Positions 17,756-26,877 of a DNA stretch of 64,000 nucleotides are shown piece after piece. This DNA is from CAVXNP01 sp963763305 (GTDB taxonomy: Bacteria; Pseudomonadota; Gammaproteobacteria; Xanthomonadales; Rhodanobacteraceae). The notes beneath the pieces were generated by a model that saw only the letters and a program-made list of their open reading frames with translations, was not told the DNA's origin and made no database searches. A program made the translations under genes and the position numbers. The stretch spans positions 2,356,001-2,420,000 of the forward strand of contig CAVXNP010000001.1 of the NCBI GenBank assembly GCA_963763305.1, in the 5' to 3' direction. Numbering within the stretch: the first letter of the stretch is position 1; the number at the start of each line of letters is the position of its first letter.

Positions 17756-18118
17756 ATGGCAAAGATTCTCGCGGTGGACGATTCGGCTTCGATGCGCGGC
17801 ATGGTCGCGTTCACCCTGCGCGGCGCGGGACATGAGGTGGTCGAGGCCGAAAACGGGCAGTTGGCGCTGGATGCCGCCGGCGGCAACGCGTTCGACCTGG
17901 TACTGGCCGACGTCAACATGCCGGTGATGGACGGGCTGAGCATGGTGCGCCAGCTGCGCACGCTGCCGGCGTACAAGGGCGTGCCGATCCTCATGCTGAC
18001 CACCGAGTCGCATACCGACAAGAAGATGGAAGGCAAGGCAGCGGGCGCCACCGGCTGGCTGGTCAAGCCGTTCGACCCCGAGCAGTTGCTGGCCACCGTC
18101 AAGCGCGTGCTGGGCTGA
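17756..18118 (+). CDS. CheY-like response regulator (second system)
   Basis: A 120-residue receiver domain with acid pocket Asp8-Asp9, phospho-acceptor Asp52 (LVLADVNMPVMDG), the conserved Thr in MLTTES and Lys in LVKPFDP. A GAGGTGGAAG ribosome-binding site precedes the ATG. It is followed by the second cheA after 9 bp and belongs to that kinase's system. It could act on the motor or as a phosphate sink. Confidence 0.93.
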   Translation: MAKILAVDDSASMRGMVAFTLRGAGHEVVEAENGQLALDAAGGNAFDLVLADVNMPVMDGLSMVRQLRTLPAYKGVPILMLTTESHTDKKMEGKAAGATGWLVKPFDPEQLLATVKRVLG

Positions 18119-18127
18119 TCCGCCGCC

Positions 18128-20107
18128 ATGGCCGAGGTCAATCTGGCGCAATTCCATCAGGTCTTCTTCGAAGAGAGCCTGGAAGGCCTCGAGGCGATGG
18201 AGACGGCGCTGCTCGCGCTCGACGAGGGCGGTGGTCCGGAGCTGGTGCACACGATCTTCCGCGCCGCCCATTCGATCAAGGGCGGTGCGGCCACGTTCGG
18301 TTTTCCGGAGATGGCTGCATTCACCCACGAGGCCGAGTCGCTGCTCGATGAGCTGCGCGACGGGCGCCGTGCCATCGACGGCAGCATCGTCGAGTTGCTG
18401 CTGCGCAGCGTCGACTGCCTGCGCGGGATGTTTGCCCGTGCCAAGGCGGGCGAGTCGCTGCGCGATGCGGAGGCCGAGGCGGTCCATCAGCAGTTGGCCG
18501 CGCTCATGGGCCGGGCACCGCAGGCCGCACCCGCGCCGGCGCGGCGTGCAGGCGACCAGGGCGCCTGGAGCATCCACTTCCGGCCGCATCCGGGCATGCT
18601 GGCCGGTGGCAACGATCCCCTGCGCATGTTGCGCGAGCTGGCCGAGCTGGGCGAGCTGACCACCACGGTGGAGCTCGATCGGCTGCCCGCACTGGCCGAG
18701 CTGGATCCGGAACAGTGCCATCTGGCCTGGTCGCTGCGCCTGTGCGGGGAGGTCAAGCGCGAAGCGATCACGGCGGTGTTCGAGTGGGTGGAAGACGAAT
18801 GCGACCTGAGCATCGAGTCGTTGCCGCCGGCGACCTCTTCGAGCGCGCCCACGGCGGCGCCGGCCGCGGCCGGGGTACACGGACCGGTGGCTGCCCGACC
18901 GAAGGCGGTCGCCTCGGCACCACCTGCCGAGTCCAGCTCGATCCGCGTGGGGATCGACAAGATCGACGGGTTGATCGATCTTGTCGGCGAGCTGGTGATC
19001 ACCCAGTCCATGCTCGACACCTTCCGCGAGGATATGGACCTGAGCCGGCTGGCGGCGCTGCAGCAGGGGCTGGAGCAGCTGGCCCGGCATACGCGCGAGT
19101 TGCAGGAAAGCGTGATGGGCATCCGCATGCTGCCGATCGGCGCCGTGTTCAACCGCTTCCCCCGGCTGGTGCGCGACCTGAGCCAGAAGCTGGGCAAGCA
19201 GGTGAAGCTGGAGATGCATGGCGAAAGCACCGAGCTGGACAAGACGGTGATGGAAAAGATCGGTGACCCGCTGGTGCATCTGGTGCGCAACGCGATCGAT
19301 CATGGCCTGGAGATGCCCGAGCGCCGCCGTGCCGCAGGCAAGGACGAGGTCGGCACCCTGCGGCTGGAGGCGTTCCACCGCGGCGGCAGCATCGTGGTGG
19401 AAATCGGCGACGATGGCGCCGGCCTGGATCGGGACGCGATCGCGGCCAAGGCAATCGAGCGAGGGCTGATCGCCTCGGCGCAGAACATGAGCGACGAAGC
19501 CGTGGCCGAGCTGATCTTCCAGCCGGGCTTTTCCACCGCGGCGGTGACCACCGATCTGTCCGGCCGCGGCGTGGGCATGGACGTGGTACGACGCAACGTC
19601 AACGACCTGGGCGGTTCGGTGGGCATCCGCAGCCAGCCCGGCAAAGGCAGCGTGTTCACCATCACCTTGCCGCTGACCCTGGCAATCATCGACGGGCTGA
19701 CTGCGGCGGTCGGCCGGGAGAGTTACATCGTGCCGCTGGTGTCGATCGTGGAGTCGATCCAGCTTGGCGCCGATGGCGTGCGCGGCGTGGTCGGCGGTGG
19801 CGAGCTGTTCCGCTTCCGCGGCGAGTACCTGCCGGTGATCCGGCTGCACGAGGTTTTCGACTGCCCCGGCGCGGAGCAGGCCATCGAGAATGGGCTGATG
19901 ATCGTGGTCGAAGGCGAAGGGACCAGGGTCGGACTGTTCGTCGACGGCCTGGTGGGGCAGCAGCAGGCGGTGGTCAAGTCGCTGGAGGTGAACTACCGGC
20001 GCGTCAGCGGCGTCTCCGGCGCCACCATCCTGGCCGACGGCTCGGTGGCCCTGATCGTGGACGTGGCCGGGCTGATCCGCCTGCAGGGAAGGCGCAAGGC
20101 AGCCTGA
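18128..20107 (+). CDS. CheA histidine kinase (second chemotaxis system)
   Basis: The 659-residue kinase has an Hpt domain with His48 (AAHSIKGGAATFG), a globular P2-like domain (about residues 140-235), a short linker, the dimerisation domain, HATPase motifs (LVHLVRNAIDHGLEMPE; GDDGAGLDR; GRGVGMDVVR) and a C-terminal CheW-like domain. It differs from the CheA at 10227, whose linker carries short peptides instead of a P2 domain, so the two kinases belong to different chemotaxis classes. The genes that follow include cheD and no cheZ. Confidence 0.95.
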   Translation: MAEVNLAQFHQVFFEESLEGLEAMETALLALDEGGGPELVHTIFRAAHSIKGGAATFGFPEMAAFTHEAESLLDELRDGRRAIDGSIVELLLRSVDCLRGMFARAKAGESLRDAEAEAVHQQLAALMGRAPQAAPAPARRAGDQGAWSIHFRPHPGMLAGGNDPLRMLRELAELGELTTTVELDRLPALAELDPEQCHLAWSLRLCGEVKREAITAVFEWVEDECDLSIESLPPATSSSAPTAAPAAAGVHGPVAARPKAVASAPPAESSSIRVGIDKIDGLIDLVGELVITQSMLDTFREDMDLSRLAALQQGLEQLARHTRELQESVMGIRMLPIGAVFNRFPRLVRDLSQKLGKQVKLEMHGESTELDKTVMEKIGDPLVHLVRNAIDHGLEMPERRRAAGKDEVGTLRLEAFHRGGSIVVEIGDDGAGLDRDAIAAKAIERGLIASAQNMSDEAVAELIFQPGFSTAAVTTDLSGRGVGMDVVRRNVNDLGGSVGIRSQPGKGSVFTITLPLTLAIIDGLTAAVGRESYIVPLVSIVESIQLGADGVRGVVGGGELFRFRGEYLPVIRLHEVFDCPGAEQAIENGLMIVVEGEGTRVGLFVDGLVGQQQAVVKSLEVNYRRVSGVSGATILADGSVALIVDVAGLIRLQGRRKAA

Positions 20108-20233
20108 CCCGAGCGCTTCGATGAGCGCCGCCGCGAGCACCGTTCGCGGTGCGCCGACCGGAGCCGGGGTCCCGCCCGTTGGCAGCGATGTCGACTCGCG
20201 CGGCCGAAGCTGCCCGATCGCATGCCCGCCTCC

Positions 20234-20260
20234 TCAAGAACCGCCTGTTTCCGCCGATAG
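20234..20260 (+). promoter_or_regulatory. Sigma-28 (FliA)-type promoter upstream of cheW
   Basis: TCAA at 20234-20237, exactly 15 bases, then GCCGATAG at 20253-20260: one mismatch in each half of the FliA consensus with ideal spacing. It lies in the 195-bp gap between the second cheA and cheW, 42 bp before the cheW start, and would allow separate transcription of cheW-mcp-cheR-cheD-cheB. Confidence 0.65.
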
Positions 20261-20302
20261 CCCCAGCAGGGCTTCGATGCCACTGCACGACCGGGAATAC
20301 AC

Positions 20303-20824
20303 ATGAGCCAGACAGCACAGACCAGTGCATCCGACGCCGAGATGGCGGCGGTGCAATACCTGACGGTAAGCCTCGCCCAGGAGGAGTACGCGGTCGATAT
20401 CCTGGCGGTCCGCGAGATCCGCGGCTGGACGCCGGTGACCAGGATCCCGCAGGCGCCGCCCTTCGTGCTGGGCGTGCTGAACCTGCGCGGCACCATCGTG
20501 CCGGTGCTGGACCTGCGCCTGCGTTTCGGCCTGCCGCGCGAGGAGTACACCGCCACCACGGTGACCGTCATCGTCTCGGTCGCCGGCCGGCTGTTCGGGG
20601 TGGTGGTCGATGCGGTCTCGGACGTACTGGACGTGACTGCGGACAAGGTGCGACCGGTACCGGACATGGGCACCACCGTGGATACCGAATATCTGAAGGG
20701 GCTCACCGCGGTGGACGACCGCATGGTGCTGCTCCTGGATGTGGACAAGTTATTGCAACCGCAGGACGCGCAGATGCTGGAGGCGGCCTTGCCCGCAGCC
20801 AGCGACGTCAAAGCCGTGGCCTGA
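20303..20824 (+). CDS. cheW: CheW coupling protein
   Basis: CheW (173 aa) couples chemoreceptors to CheA. It has the classic features: LTVSLAQEEYAVDILAVREIRGW, the VLGVLNLRGTIVPVLDLRLRFGL strand pair and GVVVDAVSDVLDV. The ATG at 20303 follows a 195-bp gap with a sigma-28-like promoter. The receptor gene follows after 11 bp. Confidence 0.95.
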   Translation: MSQTAQTSASDAEMAAVQYLTVSLAQEEYAVDILAVREIRGWTPVTRIPQAPPFVLGVLNLRGTIVPVLDLRLRFGLPREEYTATTVTVIVSVAGRLFGVVVDAVSDVLDVTADKVRPVPDMGTTVDTEYLKGLTAVDDRMVLLLDVDKLLQPQDAQMLEAALPAASDVKAVA

Positions 20825-20835
20825 CAGGAACCGAG

Positions 20836-22572
20836 ATGAAAATGCCGAACCTGAAATTCAAGATGCCCACCCTGAGCGTGAAGGCCCGCCTGATCGGCGT
20901 GGTGGGCATGCTTACCGTCATGCTGATCGGCGGTGCCGTAATAGGCATCGGCGCGATGCATCTGCAGAACGAGGGCACTGGGCGAATCTACGCCGAGGAA
21001 CTGGTTCCGGCCGACATGATCGGCTCCATCCGCAGCCGCTCGCTGATGTCGTTCATCACCCTCAGCGAGGCGGCCGGGCTAACCGACAAGCCGCCGCAGC
21101 TGAAGCAGAAGATGGCCGACTACCAGAAGCTAAGAGCCGAGCTCGAGACGCTGGAAAAGCGCTTCGCGGCTGCACCCAAGAGCGAAGAGGTGAAAGCCCA
21201 GTATGCCAAATATCGTTCCACCGATGAGGACTATGCCTCGGCGGTGAAGGACATGACCGATGCGCTGAATCAGGCCGACCCTGGCGCCGCCGATGTGCTG
21301 GCGATGGAGGTGCGGCCATTCATGATGATGCGACAGGACGCCTTGGAGAAGGTGGTCCAGCTACAACGCGCCGGCGCAAAGACGATCTACGACCAACAGG
21401 TGGCGATGTTCAAGCTGATCCGTGCGGTCAGTCTGGCCTCGCTTGCGGTCGGGTTGTTGGTGGCGATCTTGGTTGCATTCTTCCTGATCCGCTCGATCGT
21501 CAAGACGCTCAGCCACGCCGTGCGGGTCGCGCACGCCATTTCCGAAGGCAAGCTCGGCCATCAGATCGAGGTGCGCAGGGATGACGAACTGGGCCGCCTG
21601 CTGGGTGCGTTCCGCACCATGGATACGCGCCTGGCGGCGATCGTGTCCGAGGTGCGCCACGGCTCGGGCGCGGTGAGTACCGCTGCGCAGCAGATGGCAC
21701 GCGGCAACGACGACCTCAGCCAGCGCACCCAGGAACAGGCCTCCAGCCTGGAAGAGACCGCCTCGTCGATGGAGGAGATGACCTCCACCGTGAAGCAGAA
21801 CGCGGAAAACGCCAGCCACGCCAACCAGCTCGCCCGCGGGGCCCGCGAGCAGGCCGAGCGTGGCGGCGAGGTGGCGGCGCAGGCGGTCACCGCGATGAAG
21901 GAGATCAACAGCTCCAGCCGCAAGATCTCCGACATCGTCAGCCTGATCGACGAGATCGCCTTCCAGACCAACCTGCTGGCGCTCAATGCCGCGGTCGAAG
22001 CGGCCCGGGCCGGCGAGCAGGGCCGCGGCTTCGCGGTGGTTGCCACCGAGGTGCGCAACCTGGCCCAGCGCAGTGCCGGGGCGGCGAAGGAGATCAAGGG
22101 TCTGATCAACGACAGCGCGGAAAAGGTGCAGGCCGGATCGGCGCTGGTCGACCAGTCCGGCAAGGCATTGGCCGAGATCGTGGACAGCGTCAAGAAGGTC
22201 ACCGACATCGTCGCGGAGATCGCCGCGGCCAGCCAGGAGCAGTCGGCCGGCATCGACCAGGTCAACCACGCCGTGTTGCAGATGGACGAGATGACCCAGC
22301 AGAACGCCGCGCTGGTCGAGGAGGCCGCGGCCGCCGCCCGGGCGATGCAGGAGCAGGCCACCGAGCTGACCCACCAGGTGGGCTTCTTCCAGATCACTGG
22401 CGAGGTATCGCCGGCACCGATGCCCAGCCCGAAGGCGGCCGGTGGCAAGGCCGAGGCCGAGGCCCAGGCGGTATTTGCCGCGGTGCGCAGCAGCCCGGCA
22501 CCGCGGGCGCCGCGGCCGGCGTTGGCCACGGCCGGTGCGGAAAGCGACGCCGGCGTCTGGAAGGAATTCTGA
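20836..22572 (+). CDS. Methyl-accepting chemotaxis protein
   Basis: A transmembrane chemoreceptor of 578 residues: TM1 (~residues 20-38), a four-helix periplasmic sensor (~40-190), TM2 (~195-217), HAMP, and a cytoplasmic signalling domain with the tip EIAFQTNLLALNAAVEAARAG. The last residues are VWKEF, an aromatic-x-x-aromatic pentapeptide like the CheR tether of Tar/Tsr. I chose the ATG at 20836; the longer upstream frame overlaps cheW and is spurious. cheR follows immediately. Confidence 0.95.
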   Translation: MKMPNLKFKMPTLSVKARLIGVVGMLTVMLIGGAVIGIGAMHLQNEGTGRIYAEELVPADMIGSIRSRSLMSFITLSEAAGLTDKPPQLKQKMADYQKLRAELETLEKRFAAAPKSEEVKAQYAKYRSTDEDYASAVKDMTDALNQADPGAADVLAMEVRPFMMMRQDALEKVVQLQRAGAKTIYDQQVAMFKLIRAVSLASLAVGLLVAILVAFFLIRSIVKTLSHAVRVAHAISEGKLGHQIEVRRDDELGRLLGAFRTMDTRLAAIVSEVRHGSGAVSTAAQQMARGNDDLSQRTQEQASSLEETASSMEEMTSTVKQNAENASHANQLARGAREQAERGGEVAAQAVTAMKEINSSSRKISDIVSLIDEIAFQTNLLALNAAVEAARAGEQGRGFAVVATEVRNLAQRSAGAAKEIKGLINDSAEKVQAGSALVDQSGKALAEIVDSVKKVTDIVAEIAAASQEQSAGIDQVNHAVLQMDEMTQQNAALVEEAAAAARAMQEQATELTHQVGFFQITGEVSPAPMPSPKAAGGKAEAEAQAVFAAVRSSPAPRAPRPALATAGAESDAGVWKEF

Positions 22573-23451
22573 GTGGTGGGCGCACCTGTCATCGAACCGC
22601 CGCCGGGCGTGGCGGGTGCCAACGGGCCGCTGCTGGCCGACGCGGAATTCCAGTTCCTACGTCGCTTCGTGCACGAACACTGCGGCATCGCCCTGAGCGA
22701 GCAGAAGCGACAGCTGGTCCAGGGCCGTCTGCTGCGGCGCCTGCGGACGCTTGGCCTGGCCGGTTTCGCAGGCTACTGCGACCTGCTGCGGCGTGATCCA
22801 GACAGCGAACTGGGCGAGCTGGCGAGCGCGATCAGCACCAATGTCACCGCGTTCTTCCGCGAATCGCACCATTACGATCTGCTGGCCGGCGAGCTGTTGC
22901 CGCAGTGGCTGGAGCGCAAGCGTCGCCAGGGCGACCGCCTGCGCATCTGGTCGGCAGGGTGTTCCAGCGGCGAAGAGCCCTATGCGCTGGCGATGGTGCT
23001 GGCCGAGGCGATCGAGCGGACCGGCAGCACCCCGGACGCAAGGATCCTGGCCACCGACCTGTCGCCGCAGGCACTGGCCGCCGCGCGCAAGGGTGTCTAC
23101 GCCCTGGATCGGCTCGAGGGCGTCAGTGCCGAGCGTCGTCGGCGCTGGTTCCTGCGCGGCGAGGGACAGTTCGACGGCTATGCCTGCGTGCATCCGCGCC
23201 TGCGCGAACTGGTCACCATCATGCCGCTGAACCTGCTGCACGAGTGGCCGATGCAGGGGCCGTTCGATGCGATCTTCTGCCGCAACGTGGTGATCTATTT
23301 CGACCAGCCGACCAAGCGCCGGTTGTTCAGCCGCTACGCAGCGCTGCTGCCGCCGGGCGGGCTGCTGTTTCTCGGCCATTCGGAGTCCATGCACGGGCTG
23401 TCCGATGAATTCGAACTGATCGGACGCACCGTCTACCGGAAGCGCGCATGA
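22573..23451 (+). CDS. cheR: CheR, receptor methyltransferase
   Basis: CheR (292 aa) methylates receptor glutamates using SAM. An N-terminal helical domain is followed by the SAM-binding domain (IWSAGCSSGEEPYALAMVL; ILATDLSPQALAAARKG; FDAIFCRNVVIYF). The GTG start at 22573 directly follows the receptor stop and has AAGGA seven bases upstream. It overlaps cheD by 4 bp. It is the only CheR in the window. Confidence 0.96.
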   Translation: MVGAPVIEPPPGVAGANGPLLADAEFQFLRRFVHEHCGIALSEQKRQLVQGRLLRRLRTLGLAGFAGYCDLLRRDPDSELGELASAISTNVTAFFRESHHYDLLAGELLPQWLERKRRQGDRLRIWSAGCSSGEEPYALAMVLAEAIERTGSTPDARILATDLSPQALAAARKGVYALDRLEGVSAERRRRWFLRGEGQFDGYACVHPRLRELVTIMPLNLLHEWPMQGPFDAIFCRNVVIYFDQPTKRRLFSRYAALLPPGGLLFLGHSESMHGLSDEFELIGRTVYRKRA

Positions 23452-24110
23452 CCACTTCTGTCGCAAGACTTCCCATGCCGCCGCTGTTTCCGCCGGTGCT
23501 TCCCGGGTTCGAGCATCTTCGGCGTTTCTGGGATCCCACCCAGCAGTGCGTCACGGTCAAGGTGCTTCCGGGGGAGTTCTATGTCAGCCGGCAGGAGGAG
23601 ATGATCTCCACCGTGCTCGGCTCCTGCGTGGCCGCATGCATCCGCGACCGGCGCCGCAACATCGGCGGCATGAACCACTTCATGTTGCCGCAACCGTCGG
23701 CCAGCGCGCCGGCGGAACGTGATGCCTGGTCGTCCACCATCGGCCGGGCCGCCCGCTACGGCAACGACGCCATGGAGCAGCTGATCAACGCCATCCTCAA
23801 GGCCGGCGGACAGCGTGCCGACCTGGAGGTCAAGATCTTCGGCGGCGGGCGGGTGCTTGCGCAGCTGACCGACGTCGGCCAGCGCAACATCGAGTTCGTG
23901 CAGCGCTATCTGGAAACCGAGAACCTGCGGGTATCAGCCTCGGACCTGGGCGATGTCTACCCGCGCCAGGTGCAGTTTTTCCCGGTCAGCGGCAAAGCCC
24001 GAGTGCGCCAGTTGCGCGGCACGCGCGATGCCGTGCTGGTCGATGGCGAGCGTCAATACCTCAAGCGTTTGGCAAACGATCCGATAAAGGGAGAGGTGGA
24101 GCTGTTCTGA
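23448..24110 (+). CDS. cheD: CheD, receptor glutamine deamidase
   Basis: CheD (220 aa) deamidates receptor glutamines. The catalytic Cys is in TVLGSCVAACIRD and the catalytic His in GGMNHFMLP; LEVKIFGGGRVLAQ is also typical. It overlaps cheR by ATGA. cheB starts after about 145 bp that seem to hold no gene. Confidence 0.96.
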   Translation: MTTSVARLPMPPLFPPVLPGFEHLRRFWDPTQQCVTVKVLPGEFYVSRQEEMISTVLGSCVAACIRDRRRNIGGMNHFMLPQPSASAPAERDAWSSTIGRAARYGNDAMEQLINAILKAGGQRADLEVKIFGGGRVLAQLTDVGQRNIEFVQRYLETENLRVSASDLGDVYPRQVQFFPVSGKARVRQLRGTRDAVLVDGERQYLKRLANDPIKGEVELF

Positions 24111-24255
24111 GATGCGGGAGCTTCGGTCGCGGGGGCGCGCGACATCCACTGCACGGCCGGTACCGGTTCGTGGCAGCGGCCTCCAGGGCGAGCGGTTGGA
24201 ACGCCCACGACCCGAGCTCCTCCGGCTTCACCCAAACAGGCAAAGGCAAGACGAC

Positions 24256-25353
24256 GTGGACAAAGTGCGTGTACTGGTAATCGACGACTCCGCACTGGTG
24301 CGCAAGCTCCTGTCGGCCATGCTTGCCAGCGATCCGATGATCGAGGTGGTCGGCACCGCGGCCGATCCGTTGATCGCCCGCGAGAAGATCAAGCAGCTCG
24401 ATCCGGACGTGCTGACGCTGGATGTGGAAATGCCCCGGATGGATGGCCTGACCTTCCTGGAGAACCTGATGCGGTTGCGTCCGATGCCGGTGGTGATGGT
24501 GTCGTCGCTGACCCAGCAGGGAGCGGAGGTGACCCTGCGCGCGCTGGAACTGGGCGCGGTGGATTTCTTCACCAAGCCGGGCAATGACCTGGCCGGCACC
24601 TTCGAGGCCGGTGCTCAGGAGATCTGCGCCAAGGTGCGGCTGGCCGCCCGAGCGCGGCCGCGGGCGCGCTCGGTGGTGCACAAGCTCGACGTCGCCCCGA
24701 GACTGTCCGCCGATGCGGTGCTGCCGCGGGTGCAGGCGACCGGTACCCGTGGCGGCAGTCCGGTGATTGCCATTGGCGCGTCTACCGGCGGCACCGAAGC
24801 GATCCGCGTCGTGCTCGAGGCCATGCCGCCCGATGCGCCTCCGATCGTCGTGACCCAGCATATTCCTTCGATGTTCAGTACCCCGTTTGCCAAACGCATG
24901 GACAACTGTTCGGCGATGCGCGTATGCGAGGCGCAGGACGGTCAACCGATCCAGCAGGGCCACGCCTACATCGCTCCCGGCAGTCACCACCTGCTGGTGA
25001 TGTGGGACGGCGCCAAGCACGTATGCCGCCTGCACGACGGCCCGGCGGTGAACCGGCACAAGCCCAGTGTCGACGTGCTGTTCCGTTCGATGGCCGCGAG
25101 CGTGGGCACCGCGGCGGTCGCGGCACTGTTGACCGGCATGGGCGACGACGGCGCGCGCGGCCTGCTGGAACTGCACCAGGCTGGCGCACGTACGCTGGTG
25201 CAGGACGAAGAAAGCTCCGTGGTGTGGGGCATGCCGGGGGCCGCCTGGAAGCTGGGCGCCGCCAGCGAAATGCTCCCGCTGGACCAGATTGCGGCCCGCC
25301 TGCTCCGGCTGGCGAGCCAGCCCATCGAACGCGCCCAGCGCGTCACTTCCTAG
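24256..25353 (+). CDS. cheB: CheB, receptor methylesterase/response regulator
   Basis: CheB (365 aa) removes methyl groups from receptors. Receiver domain first (VRVLVIDDSALVRKLLSAML; phospho-acceptor Asp in LTLDVEMPRMDGL), then the esterase domain with IAIGASTGGTEAIR (catalytic Ser), TQHIPSMF (catalytic His) and LLTGMGDDGARGL (catalytic Asp). I use the GTG at 24256, which begins the receiver; the in-frame ATG at 24112 would add 48 Arg-rich residues unlike the family. It is the only CheB in the window, so it may serve both CheA systems. Confidence 0.93.
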   Translation: MDKVRVLVIDDSALVRKLLSAMLASDPMIEVVGTAADPLIAREKIKQLDPDVLTLDVEMPRMDGLTFLENLMRLRPMPVVMVSSLTQQGAEVTLRALELGAVDFFTKPGNDLAGTFEAGAQEICAKVRLAARARPRARSVVHKLDVAPRLSADAVLPRVQATGTRGGSPVIAIGASTGGTEAIRVVLEAMPPDAPPIVVTQHIPSMFSTPFAKRMDNCSAMRVCEAQDGQPIQQGHAYIAPGSHHLLVMWDGAKHVCRLHDGPAVNRHKPSVDVLFRSMAASVGTAAVAALLTGMGDDGARGLLELHQAGARTLVQDEESSVVWGMPGAAWKLGAASEMLPLDQIAARLLRLASQPIERAQRVTS

Positions 25354-25366
25354 ATCGGACGCTCCC

Positions 25367-26548
25367 ATGGCAGCTCTTACCGACTTCTTCCGTTCCCGTC
25401 CGCTGGCAGGCCTCCTGGTCAGCGCGGCGGCCCTGGTGCTCAGCCTGTCGTGGCATGCCGCCTGGCTGCCACCGCTGCTGGTGATCGCCCTCACCGCGGT
25501 ATGGATCGTGGAAACCAGGCGCAGCGGCGCCAGCGCCGAGGCGGTGCCGGTCGAGCCGGCCGACAGCACACCCGTGCGCGAGGCACTGGAAGACGTGCGC
25601 GGCGCCCTGGTGGACGAGCTGGGCCACGCCTCGCGTGAATTGCACCAGGCCCTGGACCTGTTGCGCGACGCGGTGCTGGAGCTCGGTGGCGGCTTTGATG
25701 GCCTGTCGCAGAAGACCGGCCTCCAGCAGTCGCTGCTCAAGCAGATCATCGACGTGCAGGACGGTGGCGTGTCGGTGCAGGACTTCGCCGCGCGCACCAG
25801 CAAGCTGCTGGAGCACTTTGTCGGGATGATCGTGCAGATGTCGCGCGAGAGCCTGCGCATCGTCTACCGCATCGATGGCATGGCCAAGGAAATGGACGCG
25901 GTCTTCGGCTTGCTGAAGAACGTCAACACGATCGCCGAGGAAACCAACCTGCTGGCGCTGAACGCCGCGATCGAGGCGGCGCGCGCCGGCGAATCGGGCC
26001 GTGGCTTCGCGGTAGTGGCCGGCGAAATCCGCAACCTTGCCAGCAACTCCAACCAGTTCAACGAGCAGATCGGCAGTCACGTCGAGCGCGCCCGCAGCGC
26101 CATGGAGCAACTGCGCGGCCTGGTCGGCACGATGGCATCGCAGGATCTCAACGTGGCGCTTTCGGCCAAGGGCGGCATCGACGCGATGATGGCGCATGTG
26201 ACCGAGACCGATGCGCGCACCAGTGCGGTCGCCGATCAGGTGGTGGAGATCAACCGCGGCCTGGGCAGCGACGTTTCCACCACCATCCGCTCGCTGCAGT
26301 TCGAGGACATCCTGAGCCAGCTGCTGCACCAGACCCGCAGCCGGCTGGTGGAGCTGCAGGACATTACCGCCGAATGCACCCGCGACATCGAGGAGCTGGC
26401 CTGCGGGCCGGTGGATGCCGAATCGCTGGCCAGCCGCTCGCAGCGGGTCCGCAGCCGACTGGCGATGCAGCGCGAAAAGGCACGGCTGCGCTCGCGCGGC
26501 CCGGCCTTGCAGAGCTCGATGGACGCCGGCGAGATCGAATTGTTCTGA
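25367..26548 (+). CDS. MCP-like protein with short membrane anchor
   Basis: A 393-residue receptor-type protein with a pair of hydrophobic helices at residues ~12-50, no real periplasmic domain and no clear HAMP. A helical region with the receptor tip NTIAEETNLLALNAAIEAARAG follows, and the tail SMDAGEIELF lacks a CheR pentapeptide. It probably signals cytoplasmic or membrane-derived cues through CheA. The ATG at 25367 follows cheB by 13 bp. Confidence 0.9.
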   Translation: MAALTDFFRSRPLAGLLVSAAALVLSLSWHAAWLPPLLVIALTAVWIVETRRSGASAEAVPVEPADSTPVREALEDVRGALVDELGHASRELHQALDLLRDAVLELGGGFDGLSQKTGLQQSLLKQIIDVQDGGVSVQDFAARTSKLLEHFVGMIVQMSRESLRIVYRIDGMAKEMDAVFGLLKNVNTIAEETNLLALNAAIEAARAGESGRGFAVVAGEIRNLASNSNQFNEQIGSHVERARSAMEQLRGLVGTMASQDLNVALSAKGGIDAMMAHVTETDARTSAVADQVVEINRGLGSDVSTTIRSLQFEDILSQLLHQTRSRLVELQDITAECTRDIEELACGPVDAESLASRSQRVRSRLAMQREKARLRSRGPALQSSMDAGEIELF

Positions 26549-26559
26549 GGGGAATCACC

Positions 26560-26865
26560 ATGAGCCTGACCGTCCATCACGATGCCGGCGAGGATTGCCT
26601 CACCCTGCACCTCGGCGACCATTTCGACTTCAGCGTGCACCGGGCCTTCCACGACGCCTGCCTGGGTCCGGGCAAGCCCGCGCGCAGCTATATCGTCGAC
26701 CTGGCCGACGTCACCCACATGGACAGCTCCGCGCTGGGCATGCTGCTGTTGCTGCGCGAGCATGCCGGCGCCGACCGAGCGGAAATCCGCATCGTCAACG
26801 CCGGCACGGATCTGCGCGGCACCCTGCGCGTGGCCGGCTTCGACAAGCTCTTCGTGCTGCACTGA
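26560..26865 (+). CDS. STAS-domain protein, end of second che operon
   Basis: A 101-residue STAS domain with the canonical phosphorylation loop (YIVDLADVTHMDSSALGMLLLL, Ser after Asp). Such anti-anti-sigma-like proteins usually act with a kinase/phosphatase pair. AGGGGAA precedes the ATG at 26560. It differs clearly from the STAS protein at 17419, and the two bracket the operon. No anti-sigma kinase is visible nearby. Confidence 0.88.
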   Translation: MSLTVHHDAGEDCLTLHLGDHFDFSVHRAFHDACLGPGKPARSYIVDLADVTHMDSSALGMLLLLREHAGADRAEIRIVNAGTDLRGTLRVAGFDKLFVLH

Positions 26866-26877
26866 GCCGGCGACGGC

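Noticed and set aside
17357..20140. A 927-residue minus-strand frame opposite cheA
   Set aside because: Antisense shadow of the second CheA, with the same low-complexity composition as other shadows.
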